Part shown: positions 9,518 to 18,369 of the stretch, piece by piece | Numbering within the stretch: position 1 is the stretch's first letter | Layout of the letters: every line of letters starts with the position of its first letter | The notes under the pieces: generated by a model | Told to the model about the DNA's origin: nothing | What the model saw: the letters and a program-made list of their open reading frames with translations, nothing else | Database searches by the model: none | Assembly: GCA_041946965.1 (NCBI GenBank) | Contig: JBHGBM010000015.1 | Coordinates: 1 to 64,000 of the forward strand | Origin: JBHGBM01 sp041946965 | GTDB lineage: Bacteria; Acidobacteriota; Terriglobia; Bryobacterales; Bryobacteraceae | DNA: 64,000 nucleotides | Direction of reading: 5' to 3' | Translations under genes and position numbers: made by a program

Positions 9518-9939
9518 GAACTCTCCCCTCTTTCACTTGCGATGCCTCTGGTTGACAGAGGGAACCACATCTCACACTTTCAAAGCCGCGTACCTACTTC
9601 GGCCCCTCAGTTCCTGGTTCACACCCCGCCTTGTACGCGTCTTTCGGCTCAGAAACTCCCTAAATACGTGGCGCACCGATCTTGTTCAGCGTGTGCGCGA
9701 CTGTCAAGAACCAAACCCCCGCGGCGACCCCAAGAAAGTACAGATCTTCAATACTAAGGGCGCACGCACGGCTGCTTCAGTGGGAAACACTACTATCAGG
9801 TGTGAAATTAGTCCACGACCGTACACTCGGCGAGTTGAAAGGGTACATTAGGTCACGGTGGCCGGGGCCTGTTTCGAGATTTGCGGGCGGAAAGTCTTCA
9901 CCCGGCGGCCGCGGCAAGCCGCAGCAGCGAAGATGCGGG
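9518..9939. other. Intergenic region upstream of the copper group
   Basis: About 420 bases between the start of the multicopper oxidase and the stop of the leftward nucleoside-hydrolase-like gene. It is clearly less GC-rich than the flanking genes. Short frames on the plus strand show no recognisable domain or convincing ribosome site. The only signal I can support is a leftward promoter candidate at 9679-9707. Confidence 0.6.
9679..9707 (-). promoter_or_regulatory. Candidate sigma70-type promoter for the multicopper oxidase operon
   Basis: On the minus strand a perfect TTGACA (9707-9702) is followed after 17 bases by CAAGAT (9684-9679), a weak three-of-six -10 match. It lies about 160 bases upstream of the multicopper oxidase start. 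The strong -35 and exact spacing argue for it; the poor -10 argues against. Confidence 0.33.
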
Positions 9940-10950
9940 TCAGTGCGTTTTCACCGGGAATTCTTTGAAGAGGTTGCGAAGACACGCGGTCATGGCCTTC
10001 GTGTACTGGTCGCGGTCCGTGAGCCGGATGGCATGCACGTTCGGTTCGGGCGCGTCAAATTCAAGTTTCGTGGTCCAACCCTTCTGGTCCACCTCGACGC
10101 GCGCCGGAACCAGAGTGAAGACATCCGCTTTCCTGCCGGCGACGCGAAGGAACGAAGCCGTGCACCACATGTTCTTCTCACGGCCCCAGATGAGCCGCCG
10201 CCACGGCCGCAGGTTCATGCGGATGGCGGCCAGCGGCTCGATTTCCTCCGGATCCACGCGGTTGAGGGCGTAGATGAAGAAGCTCTGAAGCGGCAGCGGC
10301 GCGTCCTCGAACACATCCTGGTAGCGCTTCAGCTTCCAGTGGCTGCTCTGGAGGCTGTCGAGCGGCACGCAGGGGTACCAGTCGACGGGCAGCCCGGATT
10401 CGAGGAGCCGCCGGTAGGCCTGCGGATCCAGTTGCACGTTCCACTCGCCGCCCGCCAGCGCCGCGCGGCCGATGTTTACCGAAAGGCGGGCCACCTTCGC
10501 GCGCACCAGTTCGGGGTTGCGATTGAACGCCGCCATCACATCGCGCACGCTGCCGGCCGTGATCACCTCGACAGGTCTGGGCGACTGCCGCAGAACCTCA
10601 AAGAACAGCTCGACGGCGGCCTGGTAGCGGGCCGGCTGATCGGTCGCGGGATCGCCGGGAAACTTGAGCTTTTCGGCCAGCCCGATGGCGTAGGGCACCC
10701 TGCGGCCGGCTATGAAGTTGATCTGATCCATGGGCACGCGGCCGGGTTCCTTCTCCTGTTTGGCGCCCTGATCGAGCAGCACGGCGCGCACATCGAGTTC
10801 CGGCAGCGCGAACAGCGTGGCGATGTCGAGATGGTCGTCGGGGTCCTGGTGCGGGTGGAAAAGGTCGGTGCAGTAAATCACCGGCACGCTTTGAGCCTGC
10901 GCGGCCAGCAGGGCAAGAAGGGACAATGCGTAGATCGGCCAGCCTCGCAT
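9940..10950 (-). CDS. Secreted nucleoside-hydrolase-like protein
   Basis: A 336-residue exported protein beginning MRGWPIYALSLLALLAAQAQS, a signal peptide. The ATG at 10950 has a good ribosome site (GGGAGGCC) five to seven bases upstream; the frame stays open to 11136 only by chance. Near the mature N-terminus an Asp-rich segment (YCTDLFHPHQDPDDHLDIA) resembles the calcium-binding DxDxxxDD loop of inosine-uridine nucleoside hydrolases, and a later PVEVITAGSVRDVMAAF fits the second core strand of that family. The loop is not canonical (TDLFHPHQDPDD), so substrate and activity are uncertain; ribonucleoside hydrolysis is the family function. It is divergent from the CehA-like gene, with 61 bases between the starts. 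Confidence 0.68.
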   Translation of the reverse strand: MRGWPIYALSLLALLAAQAQSVPVIYCTDLFHPHQDPDDHLDIATLFALPELDVRAVLLDQGAKQEKEPGRVPMDQINFIAGRRVPYAIGLAEKLKFPGDPATDQPARYQAAVELFFEVLRQSPRPVEVITAGSVRDVMAAFNRNPELVRAKVARLSVNIGRAALAGGEWNVQLDPQAYRRLLESGLPVDWYPCVPLDSLQSSHWKLKRYQDVFEDAPLPLQSFFIYALNRVDPEEIEPLAAIRMNLRPWRRLIWGREKNMWCTASFLRVAGRKADVFTLVPARVEVDQKGWTTKLEFDAPEPNVHAIRLTDRDQYTKAMTACLRNLFKEFPVKTH

Positions 10951-11011
10951 TATGGCCTCCCGGTCGAGTATATAGCATCCCCCAAAAACCGGGGAGTAAG
11001 ATGAGAGCACC

Positions 11012-12628
11012 ATGAACTGGAACCGTCGTGAATTTGTTCTGAGCTCCGGCGCGGGATTGTGGTTGGCGCCGGTGCGAGTGAGAATCCTGGACGGCCGGAC
11101 CGGCCGCCCCGTGGCGGCCCGCGTTCGCCTGCTCACGCTGAGCGGCGACGAAATCGTCCCGCCCGGTCACTCAGCCGAGCTCGCTCCGGACGCGCAGCAG
11201 GGAGATGTCCGGTTTCAGTCCAAACGCTTCTTCTATGTTGACGGGACTTTCGAGATCCGGCCGGACACGCTCCCGCTGAAGTACCAGGTCATCAAGGGGT
11301 ACGAGTACGAGATCGCGGAAGGGGTCTTGTCGGGTGCCGGGACAACGGACATCGTGCTCACGCGCTGGTCGGATCTGGGGAAACGGCAATGGCGGGGCGG
11401 CGACATCCACATCCACCACATTTCCCCCCGGAACTGCCGCCTGGAAATGGAGGCGGAAGATCTCGACGTCGCCAACATCCTGACCTCGGACTTCACTTCA
11501 GACCAGCGTGAATTCGAAGGCCGTCTGAACCGGAACTCGAGCCGGGAGCGGCTGATCTACGTCTCACAGGAATTCCGGCACCCCGACCTGGGACATGTGT
11601 GCCTGCTGAACCTGAAGAAACTGGTGGAGCCGGTGATGCTGTCCCAGAAGCAGCCTGACCACGATCTCTTGAACATGACGGCGGCCGGCGCCGCGCGCGC
11701 CCAGGGTGGCTACGTTTCCTGGGCCCACTTTCCGAGCTGGCCCGGGCTGGAGAGCCCGCTGGACGTCGCCATGGAAAAGTTGGACGGCCTCGAAATCCTC
11801 TGCGTCCTCGATCCGCGCCAGTTTCCGGTGTTCGTGAGGCAAGTGGTTCCCGAGGTGGAAGCCAATGACGGGCTGCGCCTTTGGTACCGCTTCCTGAACT
11901 GCGGATTCCGGCTGACGGCGACCGCCGGCACGGACAAGATGACCACGTTCGTGACCGTGGGGGCAAACCGGGTTTACGCGCGCGTGGATGGCGAGTTCAA
12001 CTACGAGAACTGGATCCGGGCGCTGAGGGCCGGACGCACCTTCATCACCAACAGCCCGGTGCTGAGTTTCACGGTGAACGGGCGGGAAGCCGGCGAGGTG
12101 ATCCCGGCGGGAGCCGGGTCGAAGACCGTGATGCAGGTTCACGCCCGGGCGGAATCTCAACTGCGCTTCGACAGGCTGGAAATCGTCGTCAACGGCGAAG
12201 CAATTGCCGAGGCCAGCCCCTCGGGCGCCAGGAACGCAGCGGAAATCCACCTGGAGTATCCGGTCACGCGCAGTTGCTGGATCGCCGCGAGGGTGCTGGA
12301 GGACGACTCCCCATACCGGGCTCGGAACGTCGATTTCCGTACGATCCACGCCGGCCAAGGCACGCGCCTGGGCGATTACTACGGCACCCGCCGGCCGGAG
12401 ACCGTGTTCGCGCACAGTTCGCCCGTGTACGTGATCCGCGACGGGCAGCCGATCCGCAGTTTCGACGACGCGCAGTACTACGTGCGCTATCTCGACAGCG
12501 CCGTGGAATGGCTGCGCAAGAACGGCAGATTCAAGCGCCCCTCGGACCGGACCGCGACCCTGGCGGCGTTCGAGGCCGCTCGCACGGTGTACCGGAAGAG
12601 GGCGGAGGAGGCGCACGCCCGTCGCTGA
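11012..12628 (+). CDS. CehA/McbA-family metallohydrolase (PHP-like), possibly Tat-exported
   Basis: A 538-residue protein with an N-terminal NRREFVLSSGAG motif resembling a short Tat signal. An initial beta domain (VRVRILDGRTGRPVAARVRLL, residues about 20-50) looks like a carboxypeptidase-regulatory or Ig-like fold. The catalytic PHP-like region starts at GGDIHIHH (about residue 130), the metal-binding HxH strand, and continues with WAHFPSWPG and TAGTDKMTTF, which supply further His and Asp ligands. CehA and McbA are carbaryl hydrolases, but most family members have unknown substrates, so no specific reaction is claimed. The C-terminal part (VNGREAGEVIPAG onward) is beta-rich. It starts 61 bases from the divergent nucleoside-hydrolase-like gene, so their promoters overlap. 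Confidence 0.77.
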   Translation: MNWNRREFVLSSGAGLWLAPVRVRILDGRTGRPVAARVRLLTLSGDEIVPPGHSAELAPDAQQGDVRFQSKRFFYVDGTFEIRPDTLPLKYQVIKGYEYEIAEGVLSGAGTTDIVLTRWSDLGKRQWRGGDIHIHHISPRNCRLEMEAEDLDVANILTSDFTSDQREFEGRLNRNSSRERLIYVSQEFRHPDLGHVCLLNLKKLVEPVMLSQKQPDHDLLNMTAAGAARAQGGYVSWAHFPSWPGLESPLDVAMEKLDGLEILCVLDPRQFPVFVRQVVPEVEANDGLRLWYRFLNCGFRLTATAGTDKMTTFVTVGANRVYARVDGEFNYENWIRALRAGRTFITNSPVLSFTVNGREAGEVIPAGAGSKTVMQVHARAESQLRFDRLEIVVNGEAIAEASPSGARNAAEIHLEYPVTRSCWIAARVLEDDSPYRARNVDFRTIHAGQGTRLGDYYGTRRPETVFAHSSPVYVIRDGQPIRSFDDAQYYVRYLDSAVEWLRKNGRFKRPSDRTATLAAFEAARTVYRKRAEEAHARR

Positions 12629-12684
12629 GCGTTCGGACGCCGGGCAAAATGTGTTACGGTTCAAGGTGCAGCGGAGATTCGGAT

Positions 12685-13179
12685 ATGGAAAAATCCAAAA
12701 CGATCGATCTGTTGAATAAAGCCGTCGCGGATGAACTTCAGGCCGTGCACCAGTACATGTATTTCCACTTCCATCTCGCGGACCAGGGTTTCGGACCGCT
12801 CTCGATGCTCTTCAAGCGGATCGCCATCGCGGAGATGGGGCACGTGGAAGTATTCGCCGAACGAATCCTCTTCCTGAAGGGCGACGTCGAGATGGTTCCG
12901 GCCGGCCCGGTCGAAAGGATCACCGAGCCGGAAGCCATGCTCGTCAAGGCGATGGCGATGGAAGAAGGCAGCGCACGGGACTACAATCGCGCGGCTCTGG
13001 AGTGCGCCGCAAACGCCGACTCCGGCTCCAAGCAGATTTTCGAGCAGGTGGTAAAGGACGAGGAGAGCCACTTCGACCAGTTCGAGAAGCAGCGCGACAA
13101 TATAAAACGGTTCGGCCCCAGCTACCTGGCGCTTCAGTCCTTCGGCGGCGGGGAAGCCAAGACCGCGGCCGCCGAGTAA
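12685..13179 (+). CDS. bfr: Bacterioferritin
   Basis: A 164-residue four-helix iron-storage protein. By comparison with E. coli bacterioferritin the ferroxidase ligands are all present: E17 (ADELQA), E50 and H53 (AEMGHVE), E93 (AMEEGS), E126 and H129 (KDEESH). M51 in EMGH matches the Met52 haem ligand, so a haem-binding true bacterioferritin is likely rather than a haem-free ferritin or Dps. The length is normal, with a short Ala-rich tail (GGGEAKTAAAE). The reading frame is open far upstream into the preceding gene; the ATG at 12685 is chosen because the family begins here and GGAG lies about eight bases before it. No bacterioferritin-associated ferredoxin gene is adjacent. Confidence 0.93.
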   Translation: MEKSKTIDLLNKAVADELQAVHQYMYFHFHLADQGFGPLSMLFKRIAIAEMGHVEVFAERILFLKGDVEMVPAGPVERITEPEAMLVKAMAMEEGSARDYNRAALECAANADSGSKQIFEQVVKDEESHFDQFEKQRDNIKRFGPSYLALQSFGGGEAKTAAAE

Positions 13180-13181
13180 CG

Positions 13182-13196
13182 TTCGGCCACGCCGAA
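13182..13196. terminator. Short hairpin after bacterioferritin, possible weak terminator
   Basis: TTCGGC, loop CAC, GCCGAA forms a perfect six-base stem immediately after the bacterioferritin stop. There is no T-run directly behind it, although CCTTTT occurs about 10 bases later, so termination efficiency is doubtful. Confidence 0.3.
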
Positions 13197-13245
13197 GGCC
13201 GGCGATCCTTTTCCGGCGGGCCGGTAAGGAGTGAGGGTCAGAATA

Positions 13246-14562
13246 ATGAAACGCCGGGAATTTCTCAAGACGGCCGGCGCGGCGATGGGCGGCTTTCTTC
13301 CGGGCGCCCGGCCTTCCGCAAGAGAGCCGAACATCATCTTCGTGCTCGCGGACGACCTCGGCATCGGAAACCTGAGCTGCTACGGCTCGGATCAATTCAG
13401 GACGCCGAACATCGACCGCCTCGCGGGCGGGGGCATCCGTTACACGCATGGCTATACCGCCCCGTTGTGTGGGCCTTCGCGCGCGCTGATCATGACCGGG
13501 CGGTACGCATTCCGCACCGGCGCCACCAACCAGGACGCCACTGGGAAGATGAAGCCGTCAGTCGAGACCATGATACCCAAGGTGCTGAAGGCGGCCGGCT
13601 ACGTCAGCGCTTCGGTGGGCAAGTGGGGCCAGCTTCCGCTCGGACCGGCGGAATTCGGGTTCGACGAGCACCTCAAGTTCTCCGGCAGCGGGACCTACTG
13701 GAACACCCAGGCAAGGGGGAAGGCATACCTGGTGAACGGCAAGACCAGGAGCCTGGGCGACAGGGAATACCTGCCCGATCTGATGCACGGCTTCGTGGCC
13801 GATTTCATGACCCGGCGCCGCGCCGAACCCTTCTACCTGTATTACTCGCTATCTCACATACACGGCGACATTCTGCCCACCCCCGACAGCGAGCCGGGCA
13901 GCAAGGATCACTACGCGGACAACATAGCCTACATGGACAAGCTGGTGGGCAAGCTCACCGCCGAACTCGATCGCCTCAAGCTGCGCGAGAACACCCTGAT
14001 CGTATTTGCCGGTGACAACGGCACAGCCGGCGGGTACGCGGACAGGGCCACGGTGGGCGGCCGGCGGCTCTCGGGCGAGAAGGGCTCGATGCTCGAAGGC
14101 GGCGCCCTCGTTCCGCTGATCGCCCATTGGCCGGGCGGGGCCCCGGCGGGCCGGGTCTCCCCGGACCTGGTGGATTCCACCGATTTTCTTCCGACGTTTG
14201 CGGAACTGGCGGGCGCGGACCTGCCCCGCAACACCGTCATCGACGGCCGCAGCTTTGCCTCGCGTTTGCAGGGCCGCGAGGGTCCGGCGCGGGACTGGAT
14301 CTATATTCAGCTTGCAAGGCGATGGTATGTCAGGGAGGCCCGCTGGAAGCTGGACCAGGCGGGGCAACTCTTTGACATGAGTCACGCGCCCTTCGAGGAG
14401 CCGCCGGTCGCCGGCGACACGAAAGACGCCGCGGCCATAGCCGCGCGCCGGCGATTGCAGGCGGCGCTGGACAAGCTCAATCCCGCGGGCGGGATCCTCG
14501 ATCAGGGCGACGGCACCGGCCGGCACGCCAGGCGCAACGCCAGGAAGAACAGGAAGAAGTAA
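13246..14562 (+). CDS. Tat-exported sulfatase (Cys type)
   Basis: A 438-residue arylsulfatase-family enzyme that would remove sulfate esters from sugars or aromatics. The KRREFLKTAGAA start is a twin-arginine signal. The metal-binding LADDLG (D36, D37) and the activation motif CGPSR (C75, the Cys that becomes formylglycine) are present, as are VGKWGQLPLG and FAGDNGTAGG, which complete the metal site. The ATG at 13246 is preferred over an in-frame GTG 15 bases earlier, because the GTG sits against the AAGGAG sequence and the ATG gives a proper signal peptide. Activation needs a formylglycine-generating enzyme or anaerobic maturase, neither of which is in this window. Its short, basic C-terminal tail (RRNARKNRKK) is unusual. 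Confidence 0.9.
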   Translation: MKRREFLKTAGAAMGGFLPGARPSAREPNIIFVLADDLGIGNLSCYGSDQFRTPNIDRLAGGGIRYTHGYTAPLCGPSRALIMTGRYAFRTGATNQDATGKMKPSVETMIPKVLKAAGYVSASVGKWGQLPLGPAEFGFDEHLKFSGSGTYWNTQARGKAYLVNGKTRSLGDREYLPDLMHGFVADFMTRRRAEPFYLYYSLSHIHGDILPTPDSEPGSKDHYADNIAYMDKLVGKLTAELDRLKLRENTLIVFAGDNGTAGGYADRATVGGRRLSGEKGSMLEGGALVPLIAHWPGGAPAGRVSPDLVDSTDFLPTFAELAGADLPRNTVIDGRSFASRLQGREGPARDWIYIQLARRWYVREARWKLDQAGQLFDMSHAPFEEPPVAGDTKDAAAIAARRRLQAALDKLNPAGGILDQGDGTGRHARRNARKNRKK

Positions 14563-14574
14563 GAACCGGAGAGC

Positions 14575-15312
14575 TCACATCTCCTTGATGAAGATGTTGC
14601 GGAACTGAACCAGACTCGGGGGGCCGGTCCACTTGCCGTCGCGCCACGAGCCGTGGTGCTGCAAGCCGAGAGGTCCGCTTTGTGCGATGCCCGGCACACG
14701 GGCGTTCTCGATCACTTTCTTCCCGTTCAGCAGGATGGTCACGCGGTCGCCGAGCAGCGTGATTTCGAACGTATTCCACTCGCCGATGTTGCGGTCCGCA
14801 TGCAATTTCGGAGTGGCGGCCGCGCGCACCTCCGGCGGCTGTTTCGTGTCGCGGCGGACGCTCCAAAGCTCCCCGGAGCCGACCGGCCAGCACCAGATAT
14901 TCACTTGCGGTCCGCCGCGCAGCAGAATGCCGGAATCCGCATCGGGAAATTCGACCACGATGGGCCGGCCCGTTTCGTCGAGCTTTTCCGAGCCGTCCGG
15001 CAGGAGGATGCGGCCCTTGTACTGGAACGGCGCGGTTTTCAGCCGCCAATCGACGCGAAGAACGAAGTTGCGAAACTGCTTCTCCGTCCACAGGTTCTTA
15101 TCGCCGGAGGCTTCGCTGCGGGCATCGTAGTCGATCACGCCGTCGAGGACTTTCCAGTGGCCTCCATCCCCGGCGGGAATCTTCCAGCCTTGAAGGTCGC
15201 GGCCATTGAACAGGGAGGTGAACCCTGCCGGAGGCTGGGCCGGGAGCCGCGCCCCCGAAGCCAACAGGAACAGCGCAGCCGCTGCCATGAGGTGCTGCCG
15301 GTATGGTCTCAC
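14575..15312 (-). CDS. Secreted DUF1080 (3-keto-disaccharide hydrolase-like) protein
   Basis: A 245-residue secreted protein with a concanavalin/laminin-G-like jelly roll. The family signature is clear: GFTSLFNGRDLQGWKI near residues 30-45, then DADSGILLRGG, GEWNTFEITLLGDRVTILLNGKKV and the closing LVQFRNIFIKEM. Some members act on 3-keto-glycosides; others may only bind glycans. The start is a GTG at 15312 with no strong ribosome site; an ATG at 15288 would also give a signal peptide. It is convergent with the sulfatase on its left (12 bases apart) and divergent from the sulfatase on its right (65 bases between starts), suggesting shared use in polysaccharide breakdown. Confidence 0.85.
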   Translation of the reverse strand: MRPYRQHLMAAAALFLLASGARLPAQPPAGFTSLFNGRDLQGWKIPAGDGGHWKVLDGVIDYDARSEASGDKNLWTEKQFRNFVLRVDWRLKTAPFQYKGRILLPDGSEKLDETGRPIVVEFPDADSGILLRGGPQVNIWCWPVGSGELWSVRRDTKQPPEVRAAATPKLHADRNIGEWNTFEITLLGDRVTILLNGKKVIENARVPGIAQSGPLGLQHHGSWRDGKWTGPPSLVQFRNIFIKEM

Positions 15313-15377
15313 GTTCGCCCATTATGGGACGGCCGCCGGCGCGGCGCAAGTTCGGCGCATAATCGAACAGGAAACCC

Positions 15378-16892
15378 ATGAGCGGAATCAAATTGAAGAG
15401 AAGCGATTTCCTGCGCCGGATGTGCGGCGCCGCGATTGCCGGGCTGGCGCCCGCGGCGGCCAGGCCCAACGTCCTGGTGATCGTCACCGACGATCAGGGG
15501 TACGCGGACCTGAGCGCCTGCCGCCACGCCGCGGCGGACGTTTCCACTCCCAACATGGACCGGATTGCGGCGGGGGGCGTGCTGTTCACGCGGGCGTACG
15601 TGACTGCTCCGGTGTGCAGCCCTTCGCGCGCGGGCTGGAATACGGGCCGCTATCAGCAGCGGTGGGACCCCGCGCCGGGCTGGAACCCGGGGCTGCCGCC
15701 GGACGGAAAAACCGTAGCCGAGTATTTCAAGGGAGCCGGGTATGCCACCTGCAAGATCGGTAAGAACGACTTCGGCCGCGGCTATCACCGGCAGGTGGAC
15801 CGCGAATATCCCCTGAACCACGGCTACGACGAGTTCCTCGGATTCTCGTCGCACGCGCACGATTATTTCCTTCTCTCGGAAAGAGACGAGCAGGAAACGC
15901 CCGATCCTCACGGTAACAGCGCCGCGTTGGGACCGCTGTTCGAAAACCGCGGCCGCAGGAGCTTTGAGCGCGGCTACACCACGGAGATCTTCACCGGCCG
16001 GGCGATTGAGTTTCTCGAAAAAAACCGCGGCCGGCCGTTCCTTCTTCACGTCGCCTATAACTCGGTCCACACGCTGGTCCACGAGGTTCCCGAAAGGTAC
16101 CTGAACAGATTCGGCGTGAGGCCGATTCCCCGCTACGATCCCCGCACGATGGGCAACTACGTCGAGTACTACAACAAGTATGCCCAGCTCGGGGTCATCT
16201 CCGGCGGGGAGATGCGCAAGTATTACCTCGCGAACCTGGCCTGCCTCGATGACCATATCGGCCGCCTGCTGGACGCCGTGGACCGGTTGCGGCTGGCCAA
16301 CGACACCCTGGTCGTCCTGTTTTCGGACAACGGCGGCACCCAGCATGGCGGCGGCTGCAACCGGCCGCTCCGCGGCACGAAGAGCACGATGTTCGAGGGC
16401 GGCATCCGCGTGCCTTTCATGATGCGGTGGCCGGGCCGGCTGCGCGCCGGGACCACCTACCCGTATCGCGTCTCCACGCTGGACCTGCTGCCCACGCTTC
16501 TGGAGGCGGCCGGCATTCCGCCCTCTCGCTCCCCGAAGCTGGACGGAGAGAGCTTCTTACAGGCGGCCAGGACGGGAAGGCCTGCTCCCACCGAGGGCCG
16601 GCCGCTCTTCTGGCTGTTCAGAAACAACTGGGCCGTTCTGGAGGGCGACTGGAAACTGGTGAAGACCTCCGGGCCGGGAGGCGCGCCGGCGCCCCAGATA
16701 CTTTACGACGGTGATCCGGCGGAACCGAAACCCGCTCTGTTCAACCTGAAGCAGGATCCGGCCGAACAGCGGAACGTTGCCGGGCGGCATCCCGAAGTGT
16801 TCACGCGATTGAGCCGCCTGTTCGAAGACTGGAGGCGGCAGGTGGGGGCCGAAGCGGCATCGGGAAGAAGGTCCTCCGCGCCGAAATCGTGA
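15378..16892 (+). CDS. Sulfatase (Cys type), Tat-like signal
   Basis: A 504-residue sulfatase. The N-terminus has KRSDFLRRMCGAAIAGLAPAA, an export signal related to Tat sequences but with only a partial twin-arginine. Metal ligands are in VTDDQGYADL (D38, D39) and the formylglycine motif is CSPSR with C80. KIGKNDFGRG, HVAYNSVHT and LFSDNGGTQHGG follow in the expected order, and the C-terminal region has the usual NLKQDPAEQRNVA element. The substrate cannot be told from sequence; a sulfated glycan is likely from the neighbours. It is divergent from DUF1080 and only 71 bases ahead of the nitrilase-like gene. Confidence 0.91.
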   Translation: MSGIKLKRSDFLRRMCGAAIAGLAPAAARPNVLVIVTDDQGYADLSACRHAAADVSTPNMDRIAAGGVLFTRAYVTAPVCSPSRAGWNTGRYQQRWDPAPGWNPGLPPDGKTVAEYFKGAGYATCKIGKNDFGRGYHRQVDREYPLNHGYDEFLGFSSHAHDYFLLSERDEQETPDPHGNSAALGPLFENRGRRSFERGYTTEIFTGRAIEFLEKNRGRPFLLHVAYNSVHTLVHEVPERYLNRFGVRPIPRYDPRTMGNYVEYYNKYAQLGVISGGEMRKYYLANLACLDDHIGRLLDAVDRLRLANDTLVVLFSDNGGTQHGGGCNRPLRGTKSTMFEGGIRVPFMMRWPGRLRAGTTYPYRVSTLDLLPTLLEAAGIPPSRSPKLDGESFLQAARTGRPAPTEGRPLFWLFRNNWAVLEGDWKLVKTSGPGGAPAPQILYDGDPAEPKPALFNLKQDPAEQRNVAGRHPEVFTRLSRLFEDWRRQVGAEAASGRRSSAPKS

Positions 16893-16962
16893 GGTTCCGG
16901 CGCAGGTGATAAACTTGCGCTGATGCGCAAGCGGATCGCCGAATTGCGGCAGGGGGCTTGAT

Positions 16963-18318
16963 ATGAAGTTCTTTTTCATGGCTCTGATACTGGGCGTTGC
17001 GCCCGCCGGCGCACGCGGCGGAGAGGTGGCCCAGGCGCCTGAGGGCTGGAAGCCCGGAGCCGCGCGCGACGAAATCCGGCCGCGCTTTTCCTGGGCCGCC
17101 AAAGGCGGACCGGGCGGCACCGGGGTTTTCGTCATCGAAACCGGCGGCCGCGAAGGGCTCGCTGGCTTCTGGTCCAAAACGTTTCCGGTTTCGGGCGGCC
17201 GGCATTACCGCTTTCGCGCCTACCGGCGGGGGCAGAAGCTCGAATGGCCGCAGCAGAGCGCGATCGTGCGCATCCGCTGGACGGACGCGCAGGGCAACCG
17301 GGTGCTGGACGACCGGCCGCTGGTCGAGGGCGTGCTTCCCGGCTTCAAAGCGTGGGCCCCCTACGAGTACCCGCGCGACACGGGCGCGCCGGCCGCCGGT
17401 TGGCAGGAAGTGGCGGCCGTGAACCAGGCGCCTTCCGGCGCGCGGCAAGCGGTGGTTGAACTGCACCTGCAATGGGCACGGAATGCGCGCGTGGAATGGA
17501 GCGGCGTCGAATTGGCGGAGGTCCCGCCGCCCCCGGCGCGCAAGGTGCGGCTCGCCACGGTACATTACCGGCCCTCGCAGGGAAAGACGCCGGAGGAAAA
17601 GCGGCGGCAGTTCGCGAGGTTCATCGAACAAGCGGCTTCCCAGCGGGCGGACCTGGTGGTGCTGCCCGAGACCCTTACCTTCTACGGAACCTCCCTATCG
17701 CCGGCCGAGACCGCTGAACCCATGCCGGGCCCGAGCACGGAGTATTTCGGCGAACTCGCGCGCCGGCGCAACCTCTACATCGTGGCGGGCCTGTACGAGC
17801 GCGCCGCGCACCTGGTGTACAACGTGGCGGTGCTGATCGGCCCCGACGGCGGGATGGCGGGCAAGTTCCGCAAAGTGACGCTGCCCGACGGAGAGGCCGA
17901 TAAGGGCGTCGCACCCGGCCGCGACTACCCCGTGTTCAACACCCGCTTCGGCAAGCTCGGGATGATGGTCTGCTACGACGGCTTCTTCCCCGAAGTAGCG
18001 CGCGAACTGACGAAGCGCGGGGCCGAAGTGATCGCCTGGCCGGTGTGGGGCTGCAATCCGGACCTCGCCCGCGCCCGCGCCGCGGAAAACCATGTCTACC
18101 TGGTGAGCAGCACATATGAAGACGTCAGCAGAAAGTGGATGTTGAGCGCAGTCTGGGACCGCGCAGGGCGCACCGTGGCGCTGGCGAGGGACTGGGGCAC
18201 GGTGGCGGTTGCCGAGGTGGACCTGGCGCAACCCACCAGGTGGCCCAGCCTGGGCGACTTCCGGTCGAAACTCCCGCGCCACGTCCCGCTGATCGCGCCG
18301 TCGGTCCGTTTCGAATAG
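16963..18318 (+). CDS. Secreted carbon-nitrogen hydrolase (nitrilase superfamily) with N-terminal beta domain
   Basis: A 451-residue protein with a signal peptide (MKFFFMALILGVAPAGA). Residues about 20-185 form a carbohydrate-binding-like jelly roll (FWSKTFPVSGGRHYRFRAYRRG). The C-terminal half is a nitrilase-superfamily domain with the Glu-Lys-Cys triad: E236 in VVLPETLTF, K304 in GKFRKVTLPDG, and C337 in MMVCYDGFFPE. The family hydrolyses nitriles, amides or N-carbamoyl groups. Export and fusion to a binding-like domain are less common in this family and suggest an extracytoplasmic amidase working on a polymer or glycan-linked amide. It sits between a sulfatase and a GHL6-like protein in the same orientation. 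Confidence 0.85.
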   Translation: MKFFFMALILGVAPAGARGGEVAQAPEGWKPGAARDEIRPRFSWAAKGGPGGTGVFVIETGGREGLAGFWSKTFPVSGGRHYRFRAYRRGQKLEWPQQSAIVRIRWTDAQGNRVLDDRPLVEGVLPGFKAWAPYEYPRDTGAPAAGWQEVAAVNQAPSGARQAVVELHLQWARNARVEWSGVELAEVPPPPARKVRLATVHYRPSQGKTPEEKRRQFARFIEQAASQRADLVVLPETLTFYGTSLSPAETAEPMPGPSTEYFGELARRRNLYIVAGLYERAAHLVYNVAVLIGPDGGMAGKFRKVTLPDGEADKGVAPGRDYPVFNTRFGKLGMMVCYDGFFPEVARELTKRGAEVIAWPVWGCNPDLARARAAENHVYLVSSTYEDVSRKWMLSAVWDRAGRTVALARDWGTVAVAEVDLAQPTRWPSLGDFRSKLPRHVPLIAPSVRFE

Positions 18319-18369
18319 ACGTCCGGTGCGCGATTCCGGGCGGCGTCGGCGGCAGTAAACTGAGAGGCA

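Noticed and set aside
9381..9851. Plus-strand frame of 156 codons upstream of the multicopper oxidase
   Set aside because: It overlaps the oxidase start, has no ribosome site and encodes no domain-like sequence.
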